A DNA stretch of 41,770 bases from contig DDPV01000040.1 of the NCBI GenBank assembly GCA_002342365.1, forward strand, positions 35,475-77,244, given 5' to 3'. Under the pieces are notes generated by a model that was given only the letters and a program-made list of their open reading frames with translations, made no database searches and was not told the DNA's origin. Each line of letters begins with the position of its first letter. Position 1 is the stretch's first letter. A program made the position numbers and the translations under genes. Of this stretch, positions 15,778 to 23,020 are shown piece by piece. The DNA is from Burkholderiales bacterium UBA2459. GTDB taxonomy: Bacteria > Pseudomonadota > Gammaproteobacteria > Burkholderiales > Burkholderiaceae_E.

Positions 15778-15849
15778 GCGCTTGCGACAGGGGACCCGAT
15801 GCGTCGCTTTGGCCCTGGGTCGCTCCGGGCGGTGAGTCGCCATAAGCCG

Positions 15850-15925
15850 TGGCGCGCCCGGCAGGAATCGAACCTGCGACCCCTGGCTTCGGAGGCCAGT
15901 ACTCTATCCACTGAGCTACGGGCGC
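15850..15925 (-). tRNA. tRNA-Arg(CCG)
   Basis: Read on the minus strand, this is a 76-base cloverleaf with encoded CCA. The acceptor stem GCGCCCG pairs with CGGGCGC and the discriminator is G. The D-arm starts TAGCTCAGTGG and the anticodon stem CTGGC/GCCAG holds loop CTCCGAA (anticodon CCG, reading CGG). The T-arm contains GGTTCGAATCC. A self-complementary -10-like element at 15936-15943 lies 11 bases upstream. No variable-arm or intron oddities are visible. Confidence 0.95.
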
Positions 15926-15935
15926 TCACCAAGTC

Positions 15936-15943
15936 ATTATAAT
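15936..15943. promoter_or_regulatory. Palindromic -10 element (ATTATAAT) between tRNA-Arg and the cytochrome c gene
   Basis: ATTATAAT is self-complementary, so the consensus hexamer TATAAT is present on both strands. On the minus strand it ends 11 bases before the tRNA 5' end. On the plus strand it ends 31 bases before the cytochrome ATG. No good -35 box is evident on either side, so direction and strength are uncertain. A shared bidirectional promoter is an inference. Confidence 0.45.
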
Positions 15944-15973
15944 GTCCGTTTTAGTCATTCGCGCGGAACTAAC

Positions 15974-16570
15974 ATGAGCGATGCACAAAGCGAAGAGCAC
16001 GGCGCGTTTATCAAGACGCCTGGCCAACTTATCACCGTTGTTGTCCTGGCTTTTGTCGTACCCATTTTCATCATCGTCTTGCTTTCGGGCTATGTCGGCA
16101 TCGGCACCAAAACCGGTGCCGGTACCGACCCGCGTGATCCTCAGCTTATCGAGGCACGCGTTGCGCCGGTTGCCAAGCTGGAAATCAAGAATTTGGCCAA
16201 CAAAGTCGCCGCAAGCGGTGAAACGGTTTACAAGGCTCAGTGCGCAGGATGCCATGCGGTTGGCGCCGCCGGTGCGCCGAAGATTGGCGACGCCGTGGCC
16301 TGGGCACCACGGATCAAAACCGGTTTTGAAGCCCTTTGGCAGTCATCGCTCAAAGGCAAAGGCGCCATGGGCGCGCAGGCTGGCGGCGACTACGACGATC
16401 AGGAAATCGGCAACGCAGTGGTCTACCTGGCCAATGCCGCAGGAGCCAAGTTTGCCGAGTTAAAGCCGGCGCCCAAGGCTGAAGGCGGCGCTCAAGCGGA
16501 TGCTGCCAAGGCCGATATGCAAGCCAACGCTCCAAGCCCTGCCAAAGCCAACGTGGATGCGAAAAAATAA
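15974..16570 (+). CDS. Membrane-anchored class I c-type cytochrome (cytochrome c5 family)
   Basis: A short polar N-terminus is followed by one transmembrane helix at about residues 20-42 (LITVVVLAFVVPIFIIVLLS), which anchors the protein with its haem domain in the periplasm. The haem motif is CAGCH at residues 90-94 and the likely axial Met is in KGKGAMGAQAG (M132). The C-terminus is an A/K/P-rich tail of about 40 residues. It probably carries electrons in the respiratory chain. The promoter is likely the shared -10 element just upstream. The gene converges on priA, with a hairpin between them. Confidence 0.92.
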   Translation: MSDAQSEEHGAFIKTPGQLITVVVLAFVVPIFIIVLLSGYVGIGTKTGAGTDPRDPQLIEARVAPVAKLEIKNLANKVAASGETVYKAQCAGCHAVGAAGAPKIGDAVAWAPRIKTGFEALWQSSLKGKGAMGAQAGGDYDDQEIGNAVVYLANAAGAKFAELKPAPKAEGGAQADAAKADMQANAPSPAKANVDAKK

Positions 16571-16603
16571 GCCTGCGTCGCCAGACAAGGCGTAGCGACA
16601 GGC
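16571..16603. terminator. Possible bidirectional terminator hairpin between the cytochrome gene and priA
   Basis: The right arm GCGACAGGC (16595-16603) pairs with a left arm GCCTGCGTCGC (16571-16581) with a two-base bulge, enclosing a 13-base loop. It begins right after the cytochrome TAA. There is no long T-run, only AAATTT beyond the right arm. The right arm includes the first bases of the priA stop codon, so the two gene ends share it. Confidence 0.45.
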
Positions 16604-18744
16604 TAAATTTCCTGCGGGTCGACGTCAATCAACCAGTGCAGCCCTGCCGGATGAACTGGTTGACGACGCCGATCGGCGTAAAAATCAGCAAGACAACGGT
16701 GCAACACCGGACGATCGCCCGCTTCGATCAGCAGTTGCGCGCGGTACCAGTGGTCGATGCGCGCAAGGTTCATCGGGACCGGGTCGTAGCAGCGCAAGAT
16801 GTCCGCAACCCCTAGTCCCTGCGCCGAAATCCACTGCTCCACCCAGTGCTTGGACGATTCAAGAAACGCAAAGACCGCTTGCGGTTTTTTCGCCTGTGCC
16901 CGAATCAATACATGGTGTCGAAAGGGCGGCAAACCCAGTGCGCTTCGCTCCGAGAGCAGCTTTTGCGCATGCTTGTGAAAATCATGCGCGCGAACATCGG
17001 CAAACAGTGGGTGGTCGGGGTGCGCGGTTTGAATCAGCACCGTGGGCGCTTGTTGAAAGCTTGTGGTCGACCGACCAGCACGGCCTGCCACTTGCATCAA
17101 GTTCGCGAACAAGCGTTCGCTTGCCCTGAAATCAGCAGCGAATAAACCGTTATCGGCTTCGAGGACCACGACCGCCTGCAAGCGCGCCCAGTCGTGACCT
17201 TTGGCCAGCATCTGGGTACCAACAAGCACATCGATTTCCCCGCGATGAATAGCCGCCAGGGTATGCGCAAGCCCTTGCCCTTGCGCGACGTCACGGTCAA
17301 GGCGCGCAATTCTCGCCTGCGGGAACATCGCTTGTAACTCTTCTTCAAGCTTTTGGGTTCCACGCCCTTGCGGGCTCAGGTCCGTGTTGCCGCACTGGGG
17401 ACAGGATCGGGGCACCGCCGCGCGTTGACCACAGTGATGGCAAATCAGCGCAAAGCGCCCCGCCTGCCGATGCAAAACCTGATAGGCGCTGCAGGCCGGA
17501 CAAGGGCTCACCCAGGCGCAAGCGGGGCACTGCAAGACCGGCGCAAAGCCGCGCCGGTTCAGAAAAATCAGCACCTGGGCTTGCTCGGACAGCAGCGCGG
17601 CAATAAGTTCGCGACTTCTTGGGGCAAGCCCGGCCGGCAGCTTGCCAAGCTGTCGCATATCGACCAGCTCGATCGCCGGTGGTGGCATCAGGTTTGCGCG
17701 CTCGCTCAAGCTCAAGCGTTGATAACGCCCGCGTGCTGCCGCATGCCAGCTTTCCATCGACGGTGTTGCTGAGCCCAGAATGACCGGGATTTTCAGGCTT
17801 TGCGCCCGCCATACGGCCAGATCGCGGGCCTGGTAGCGCACCGATTCCCATTGTTTGTAGGACGGGTCGTGCTCCTCATCGACGATAAGGGCCCTGAGCT
17901 GAGGCATCGGAACAAAAATTGCCGAACGGGTACCGACCACCACGCGAAGCTCTGCCCGACTCGCCGCCAGCCAAACTGCAGCGCGCAAACTGTCGGACAA
18001 ACCGCTGTGAAGCACAGCAATCGATAAGGGGGCAAAACTGCTCTCGAGCGTGGCAGCGAGTTGCGGGGTCAAGCCGATCTCTGGCACCAGCAGCAAGACC
18101 TGGGCCTTTGGGTCGCGCTCAAGCAGTTCGTTGATATAGCTCAAGTAAACCGCGGTCTTGCCGCTACCGGTGATCCCATGCAGCAAAACCGGCGAGAAAC
18201 CTGCAGGCTGCGCCAGCAAGCTCGCCAGCGCTGCCGCCTGCTGCGGTCGCAGCTGCGACCGATCCCATGCTTTGGGGGTTTCGCCGGCTGGTTTGGAGGT
18301 TTCACCCGATGCTTGGGCGATTTCGCCGGAGCGCGCAGACTGCCATCGCCGCCAGGCTTTGCCGATCGCTGCTAAAGGGTCGCGGGTTCGCTTCGGTGAA
18401 TCGCCTGTTGCGACCGCTGCGGCCGGCTTGCTGCGCAGGGCCCTGGGCATCGATCCAAGCAGCAATTCACCAAGGCTGCAGTGATAATAGTCTGCCACCT
18501 GCTGCCAGAAGGCCAGCGCTCGACTGTCGAGCGACTCGATTGCATCGGCTGGGCTTAAGACTTCCCGTATCTTGTCGCTTGCCCATTGCGGCGGCGCATC
18601 GACCCGGAGCACAAGCCCGAGACGAACAGATTGCACCCAAGGCACCCAAACCCATTGACCTGGCTTCAGATTCCAAGTGCCTGGAAAATAGTCAAAACAG
18701 GGCGCGATTGGCAGATCAAGGGCGACCTGCACCACCGTGTTCAT
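16603..18744 (-). CDS. priA: Primosomal helicase PriA
   Basis: PriA restarts stalled replication forks. The N-terminal 3'-end/DNA-binding domain starts VVQVALDLPIAPCFDYFPG. The Walker A motif is LLHGITGSGKTAVYL and the DEAH-type box is DEEHDPSYKQ. Eight Cys in two zinc-binding clusters run from CPACAWVSPCPAC to CHHCGQ and CPQCGN. Helicase motif VI is QVAGRAGR. The 713-residue length is close to E. coli PriA (732). A linker between the DNA-binding and helicase domains (about residues 140-160) holds three seven-residue repeats, GEIAQAS, GETSKPA and GETPKAW, encoded by 21-bp units at 18265-18327. It is preceded by DnaA-box-like sequences. An ATG start fits. Confidence 0.97.
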   Translation of the reverse strand: MNTVVQVALDLPIAPCFDYFPGTWNLKPGQWVWVPWVQSVRLGLVLRVDAPPQWASDKIREVLSPADAIESLDSRALAFWQQVADYYHCSLGELLLGSMPRALRSKPAAAVATGDSPKRTRDPLAAIGKAWRRWQSARSGEIAQASGETSKPAGETPKAWDRSQLRPQQAAALASLLAQPAGFSPVLLHGITGSGKTAVYLSYINELLERDPKAQVLLLVPEIGLTPQLAATLESSFAPLSIAVLHSGLSDSLRAAVWLAASRAELRVVVGTRSAIFVPMPQLRALIVDEEHDPSYKQWESVRYQARDLAVWRAQSLKIPVILGSATPSMESWHAAARGRYQRLSLSERANLMPPPAIELVDMRQLGKLPAGLAPRSRELIAALLSEQAQVLIFLNRRGFAPVLQCPACAWVSPCPACSAYQVLHRQAGRFALICHHCGQRAAVPRSCPQCGNTDLSPQGRGTQKLEEELQAMFPQARIARLDRDVAQGQGLAHTLAAIHRGEIDVLVGTQMLAKGHDWARLQAVVVLEADNGLFAADFRASERLFANLMQVAGRAGRSTTSFQQAPTVLIQTAHPDHPLFADVRAHDFHKHAQKLLSERSALGLPPFRHHVLIRAQAKKPQAVFAFLESSKHWVEQWISAQGLGVADILRCYDPVPMNLARIDHWYRAQLLIEAGDRPVLHRCLADFYADRRRQPVHPAGLHWLIDVDPQEI
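18265..18327 (-). repeat. Three-copy 21-bp in-frame repeat inside priA
   Basis: Units lie at 18265-18285, 18286-18306 and 18307-18327 and encode GETPKAW, GETSKPA and GEIAQAS (in reverse gene order). They are diverged copies sharing a TTGGxxxTTTCxCC-like core on the plus strand. The period is seven codons, so the repeat only lengthens the flexible inter-domain linker of PriA. Confidence 0.6.
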
Positions 18745-18746
18745 GC

Positions 18747-18928
18747 TGTGGACAACTCTGTGGGCAAGTTAGTCACCCGCGCTCACCCGAACGAGCCTGA
18801 GGGCCATCAGCACAAATAAAGCCAAGAAATCCACGGAAAACCTATTATCGGTGAGTGCCTTAGCGCAAACTCTTGAATTTGGATTCGAGGAAATTCGGCT
18901 AAGTGGACTTCACCGAATGTGTGCATAA
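18747..18928. other. DnaA-box-like sequences in the priA upstream gap
   Basis: Plus-strand TGTGCATAA at 18920-18928 (minus TTATGCACA) fully fits the TTATNCACA DnaA-box consensus. Two weaker forms sit directly before the priA ATG: TGTGGACAA at 18747-18755 (one mismatch) and TGTGGGCAA at 18759-18767 (two mismatches), 12 bp apart. The stretch between them (about 18815-18900) is locally AT-rich. The 271-bp gap (18745-19015) shows no convincing gene. A regulatory or replication role is speculative. Confidence 0.35.
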
Positions 18929-18989
18929 CTCGCCGTTCGCAGACGCCAGGGCCGCGCGCTCAGCCGCAGACAACCCTTAGTCGGGCACG

Positions 18990-19004
18990 AGGCGGACACC
19001 GCCT
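18990..19004 (-). terminator. Weak hairpin downstream of hemE
   Basis: A perfect 6-bp stem with 3-base loop (AGGCGG TGT CCGCCT on the minus strand) starts 12 bases after the hemE stop. It has no U-run, so it may only be a 3'-end stabiliser. Confidence 0.3.
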
Positions 19005-19015
19005 GCGGCTCCGGT

Positions 19016-20107
19016 TCAGGCGCATTCCACAGACTTTCGCTGCTTGCTGCTGAAGTCGCGGACCGCCTCAAGCAGTGCGGTGACATGTTCAGGATCGGTG
19101 AATTGCGAGATGCCATGGCCAAGATTAAACACATGACCGACGCCAGCCTGCGGCAAGCCAAAACTTTCCAGCACCCGTAAAGCCTGCGCTTGCACCTGAG
19201 CAGGATCGGCCATCAAGGCCATCGGATCAAGATTACCTTGGAGCGCAACCCTCTGGCCAACGCGCGCGCGCGCCGACCCGAGATTCACGGTCCAGTCAAG
19301 GCCAAGAGCATCGCAACCGATCGCTGCAATTTCCTCAAGCCAAAGACCTCCCCCCTTGGTAAAGACAATGCTGGGCACCGGCTTTTCGATCCCGTCTTCC
19401 TGCCGGCTACGAAGCAAGGCATCGTGAACCCAGCGCATCGGGGCGAGGGAAAACTTTTGAAACAAACCGTCCCCGAGCACACCACCCCAGGTATCGAAGA
19501 TCATCACCGCCTGCGCTCCGGCTTGAATCTGCGCATTCAAGTAGGCGGCAACCGCGTTCGCGTTTCGACGCAATAGCTCAAGCATAAGGTCTGGGCGTTT
19601 GTACATCAGGGTTTTGACGCGGCGGAAGTCGTCGCTACCGCCACCCTCGACCATGTAGCAAGCAAGCGTCCAGGGGCTTCCGGAAAATCCGATCAGAGGT
19701 ACCCTGCCATCGAGGGTTTTTCGAATCAGGCGAACCGCATCCATCACATAGCGAAGGTCGGTTTCCATGTCGGGCAGTGGCAAAGCGGCTACATCAGCCT
19801 CGCCCTCGATCCGACGCTCAAAGCGCGGGCCTTCGCCTTCGGCAAAGTAAAGCCCAAGGCCCATCGCGTCCGGAACGGTCAGAATGTCAGAAAAGAGAAT
19901 CGCGGCATCGAGTAAGGGATAGCGGTCCAAGGGTTGCAGGGTCACTTCGCAGGCAAGCTCGGGGGTTTTCGCAAGCGCAAGAAAGCTTCCGGCGCGTGCA
20001 CGGGTGGCCCGATACTCAGGCAAATAACGACCAGCCTGGCGCATCAGCCAGACCGGAGTGTGGACCGTAGCTTCACGCGCTAAGGTTTTTAGGAAGACCT
20101 GATTCAA
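19016..20107 (-). CDS. hemE: Uroporphyrinogen decarboxylase
   Basis: HemE removes four carboxyl groups from uroporphyrinogen III to make coproporphyrinogen III in haem synthesis. The signature blocks are VWLMRQAGRYLPEYR near the N-terminus, GFSGSPWTLACYMVEGG and the C-terminal VGHVFNLGHGISQFTDPEHV. The length of 363 residues fits the family. The start is a TTG at 20107. AGGA lies 7 bases upstream, an in-frame TAG four codons before excludes a longer protein, and no ATG lies before the conserved block. It follows the atp operon hairpin, so it is either expressed by readthrough or from its own promoter. Confidence 0.96.
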   Translation of the reverse strand: MNQVFLKTLAREATVHTPVWLMRQAGRYLPEYRATRARAGSFLALAKTPELACEVTLQPLDRYPLLDAAILFSDILTVPDAMGLGLYFAEGEGPRFERRIEGEADVAALPLPDMETDLRYVMDAVRLIRKTLDGRVPLIGFSGSPWTLACYMVEGGGSDDFRRVKTLMYKRPDLMLELLRRNANAVAAYLNAQIQAGAQAVMIFDTWGGVLGDGLFQKFSLAPMRWVHDALLRSRQEDGIEKPVPSIVFTKGGGLWLEEIAAIGCDALGLDWTVNLGSARARVGQRVALQGNLDPMALMADPAQVQAQALRVLESFGLPQAGVGHVFNLGHGISQFTDPEHVTALLEAVRDFSSKQRKSVECA

Positions 20108-20123
20108 GACCCCATCCTAGCGT

Positions 20124-20152
20124 GCATGACACTTGCCGAGCAAGTGTCATGC
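20124..20152 (-). terminator. Perfect 13-bp stem hairpin after atpC
   Basis: GCATGACACTTGC and GCAAGTGTCATGC flank a three-base loop, a perfect inverted repeat. It starts 9 bases after the atpC stop and ends 16 bases before the hemE start codon. No T-run follows on the minus strand. It could act as a terminator, attenuator or RNA-end stabiliser for the atp messenger. Confidence 0.6.
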
Positions 20153-20160
20153 AGCAGTCA

Positions 20161-20580
20161 TCAAGCTTTGCGGCGCAGGCGTCTTAAGGAGGCCAATTGA
20201 GCAACCGCCGAGGCGAGCTCAGCTTGTGCTTTGGCGTACTCGAATTCGCTTCCACGGTTGGCCATAGCCTCTTGCGCGGCCTTGCGTGCGGCTTCGGCTT
20301 TGGCTTCATCGAGGTCGGCGCCACGGATTGCGGTATCGGCCAGCACCGTCACGCCATCAGGCTGAACATCCAGGATTCCGCCGGCCACGAAGATAAATTC
20401 CTCGTGACTCTGGCCAGGGACCTTGATCCGAACCGCACCGGGTCGGATACGGGTGATCAAAGGCACATGCCGCGGGAAAATTCCGAGCTCACCCGCCTCG
20501 CCCGGCAGGGCGACAAACTCCGCCTCGCCATCAAAAATCGAAGCTTCAGCGCTTACCACATCGACATGCATGGTTGCCAT
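20161..20580 (-). CDS. atpC: ATP synthase epsilon subunit (F1)
   Basis: The epsilon subunit belongs to the central stalk and regulates ATP hydrolysis. The N-terminal beta-sandwich shows MHVDVVSAEASIFDGEAEFV, LPGEAGELGIFPRHVPLITR and FVAGGILDVQPDGVTVLADT. The C-terminal helical hairpin (EAKAEAARKAAQEAMAN...) is complete. The length of 139 residues is normal. AAGGGG lies 6 bases before the ATG. It is the last gene of the operon, 35 bp after atpD. Confidence 0.97.
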   Translation of the reverse strand: MATMHVDVVSAEASIFDGEAEFVALPGEAGELGIFPRHVPLITRIRPGAVRIKVPGQSHEEFIFVAGGILDVQPDGVTVLADTAIRGADLDEAKAEAARKAAQEAMANRGSEFEYAKAQAELASAVAQLASLRRLRRKA

Positions 20581-20615
20581 CTCTCACCCCTTGACTGACT
20601 ACGATCTTCGGCCGC

Positions 20616-22016
20616 TTACTGGAGCTTCTTGGCTTTTTCGAAGGCCTCTTCAATCGCCCCGACCATGTAAAAGGCCTGCTCAGGCAATTGATCGCATTCG
20701 CCATTCACAATCATTTGAAAGCCGCGAATCGTGTCTTTGAGCGTCACATATTTACCTGGGGACCCGGTGAAGACCTCAGCCACGTTAAAGGGCTGCGACA
20801 AGAACCGCTGGATTTTGCGGGCCCGTGCCACTGCGAGCTTGTCATCCGGCGAGAGCTCGTCCATGCCAAGAATTGCGATGATGTCGCGCAATTCCTTGTA
20901 ACGCTGCAAGGTTGCCTGCACCCTACGGGTGGTGCCGTAATGCTCCTCACCGATCACGTTGGGGTCGACCTGACGCGATGTTGAGTCAAGCGGGTCGACG
21001 GCAGGATAAATACCGAGCGCAGCAATATCCCGCGATAGCACCACGGTCGCATCAAGGTGCCCGAAGGTGGTGGCAGGCGAAGGGTCGGTCAGGTCATCCG
21101 CGGGCACATACACCGCCTGGATCGAGGTGATTGAGCCGGTCTTGGTCGAAGTAATTCGCTCTTGCAGTCGACCCATCTCTTCAGCAAGCGTCGGCTGGTA
21201 GCCCACAGCCGAAGGCATACGGCCTAGCAGCGCCGACACTTCCGTACCGGCGAGCGTGTAGCGATAAATGTTGTCCACGAAAAACAGAATGTCGCGGCCT
21301 TCGTCACGGAATTTTTCAGCCATGGTCAGCCCGGTCAATGCCACACGCAAGCGGTTGCCTGGGGGCTCGTTCATCTGACCAAAGACCATCGCAACTTTGT
21401 CGAGCACTTTTGACTCTTCCATTTCATGGTAGAAGTCGTTGCCCTCGCGGGTGCGTTCGCCTACGCCTGCGAATACCGAGTAGCCGCCATATTGCTTGGC
21501 GATGTTGTTGATCAACTCCATCATGTTGACCGTCTTGCCTACACCTGCACCACCGAACAAGCCAATCTTGCCACCCTTGGCGAAAGGACAAACCAAGTCG
21601 ATCACCTTGATGCCGGTTTCGAGCAACTCGGTGGTCGGTTTGAGTTCGTCGAACTTCGGCGCTGGCTGGTGAATCGCGCGTCGCTCTTCGGTTTGAATCG
21701 GGCCCGCTTCGTCAATAGGACGGCCAAGCACATCCATGATGCGCCCAAGGGTTGCGGTACCCACAGGCACCGAGATCGGTGCCCCGGTCGCCTTCACAGC
21801 CATGCCCCGACGAAGCCCATCGGATGAGCCCAAGGCGATGGTACGGACCACGCCGTCGCCGAGCTGCTGTTGCACCTCGAAGGTCAAACCCTGCTCAGCA
21901 AGACTTGCGCCGTTGTCATCAAGCGTCAAGGCTTCGTACACCTTAGGCAAAGACTGGCGTGAAAATTGAATGTCGACGACTGCGCCGATGCACTGGACGA
22001 TGGTTCCTTGGCTCAT
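20616..22016 (-). CDS. atpD: ATP synthase beta subunit (F1, catalytic)
   Basis: This catalytic F1 subunit has Walker A GLFGGAGVGKTVNMMEL (P-loop near residues 150-157), the catalytic Glu in GVGERTREGNDFYHEM, Walker B in DILFFVDNIYR and the signature PAVDPLDSTSR. The length of 466 residues is standard. AGGA precedes the ATG by 8 bases. No unusual residues were seen. Confidence 0.99.
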   Translation of the reverse strand: MSQGTIVQCIGAVVDIQFSRQSLPKVYEALTLDDNGASLAEQGLTFEVQQQLGDGVVRTIALGSSDGLRRGMAVKATGAPISVPVGTATLGRIMDVLGRPIDEAGPIQTEERRAIHQPAPKFDELKPTTELLETGIKVIDLVCPFAKGGKIGLFGGAGVGKTVNMMELINNIAKQYGGYSVFAGVGERTREGNDFYHEMEESKVLDKVAMVFGQMNEPPGNRLRVALTGLTMAEKFRDEGRDILFFVDNIYRYTLAGTEVSALLGRMPSAVGYQPTLAEEMGRLQERITSTKTGSITSIQAVYVPADDLTDPSPATTFGHLDATVVLSRDIAALGIYPAVDPLDSTSRQVDPNVIGEEHYGTTRRVQATLQRYKELRDIIAILGMDELSPDDKLAVARARKIQRFLSQPFNVAEVFTGSPGKYVTLKDTIRGFQMIVNGECDQLPEQAFYMVGAIEEAFEKAKKLQ

Positions 22017-22088
22017 GATGCTTGTCCTGACGAAAATCGTTGGAAAAATCTGGAAATAAATGTAAATCCCATAGCGGTGCGAGAGGGC

Positions 22089-22961
22089 TTAAACCGCTGC
22101 CGCGCCACCCACAATCTCTGACAGCTCTTTGGTAATGCTCGCCTGCCTGGCTTTGTTGTAAGAAAGCTGCAAATCATCGATCACTTTCTTGGCATTGTCT
22201 GAAGCTGCCTTCATCGCAACCATCCGGGCGCTCTGCTCGGAGGCCATGTTTTCGGAGACGGCGCCATAGACCAGGGCTTCAATAAATCGGGTGAGCAGTT
22301 CATCGAGCACGGTGACCGCGTCCGGCTCATAAAGGTAGTCCCAGCCGTATTTGCGGGGTTGTACATTTCCGAGACGGTCTGCAGTCAGCGGCAACAATTG
22401 CTCGATCACCGGCTCTTGCTTCATCGTGTTGATGAATCTTGTGTAAGCCAGATAAACCACATCGATCTCGCCTTTGACGTAGGCATCAAGCTGGACCTTG
22501 ACTGCGCCAATCAGGCGTTCGAGATGCGGCGTGTCGCCGAGCTGAACCACATGCGAGACCACTGGCACGCCGACCCTGCCCAGGAATCCCAAACCCTTGT
22601 TTCCAATCGCTGTGGCCTGAACCTTCAGCTGGTCTTGCTGAAGCTCGCGCAGTTTTTGGGTCGCTGCGCGCAAAACATTGGTGTTGAGACCGCCGCACAG
22701 GCCTTTGTCGGTGGTCACCAAAATCATCCCCGCAGCCTTGCGTTCACTGTGTTTGACCAGATAAGGATGACGGTATTCGGGGTTGGCCTGCGATAAATGC
22801 GCGGCGATGATCCGGATCTTGTCGCCGTAAGGACGGGCAGCACGCATGCGCTCTTGGGCCTTGCGCATCTTCGACGCTGCGACCATCTCCATCGCTTTGG
22901 TGATCTTGCGCGTGTTTTGCACGCTCTTGATCTTGGTTCGAATCTCTTTGCTGCTTGGCAT
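22089..22961 (-). CDS. atpG: ATP synthase gamma subunit (F1)
   Basis: The gamma subunit is the rotating shaft of F1. N-terminal helix MPSSKEIRTKIKSVQNTRKI, ITKAMEMVAASKMRKAQERM and the conserved C-terminal block ENMASEQSARMVAMKAASDN with LSYNKARQASITKELSEIVGGA are all present. The length of 290 residues is typical. A strong AGGAG lies about 6 bases before the ATG. It is separated from atpD by 72 bp without a visible feature. Confidence 0.98.
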   Translation of the reverse strand: MPSSKEIRTKIKSVQNTRKITKAMEMVAASKMRKAQERMRAARPYGDKIRIIAAHLSQANPEYRHPYLVKHSERKAAGMILVTTDKGLCGGLNTNVLRAATQKLRELQQDQLKVQATAIGNKGLGFLGRVGVPVVSHVVQLGDTPHLERLIGAVKVQLDAYVKGEIDVVYLAYTRFINTMKQEPVIEQLLPLTADRLGNVQPRKYGWDYLYEPDAVTVLDELLTRFIEALVYGAVSENMASEQSARMVAMKAASDNAKKVIDDLQLSYNKARQASITKELSEIVGGAAAV

Positions 22962-23020
22962 AGAAGCTCCTGGCTGACCTTACCTTGCTGGTTCTGGAAA
23001 GGGGTCGGCTATGCCGCCGA

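Noticed and set aside
18910..19161. An 83-residue minus-strand open frame overlapping the hemE end.
   Set aside because: It overlaps hemE in another frame, shows no family resemblance and has no ribosome-binding site; judged a shadow.
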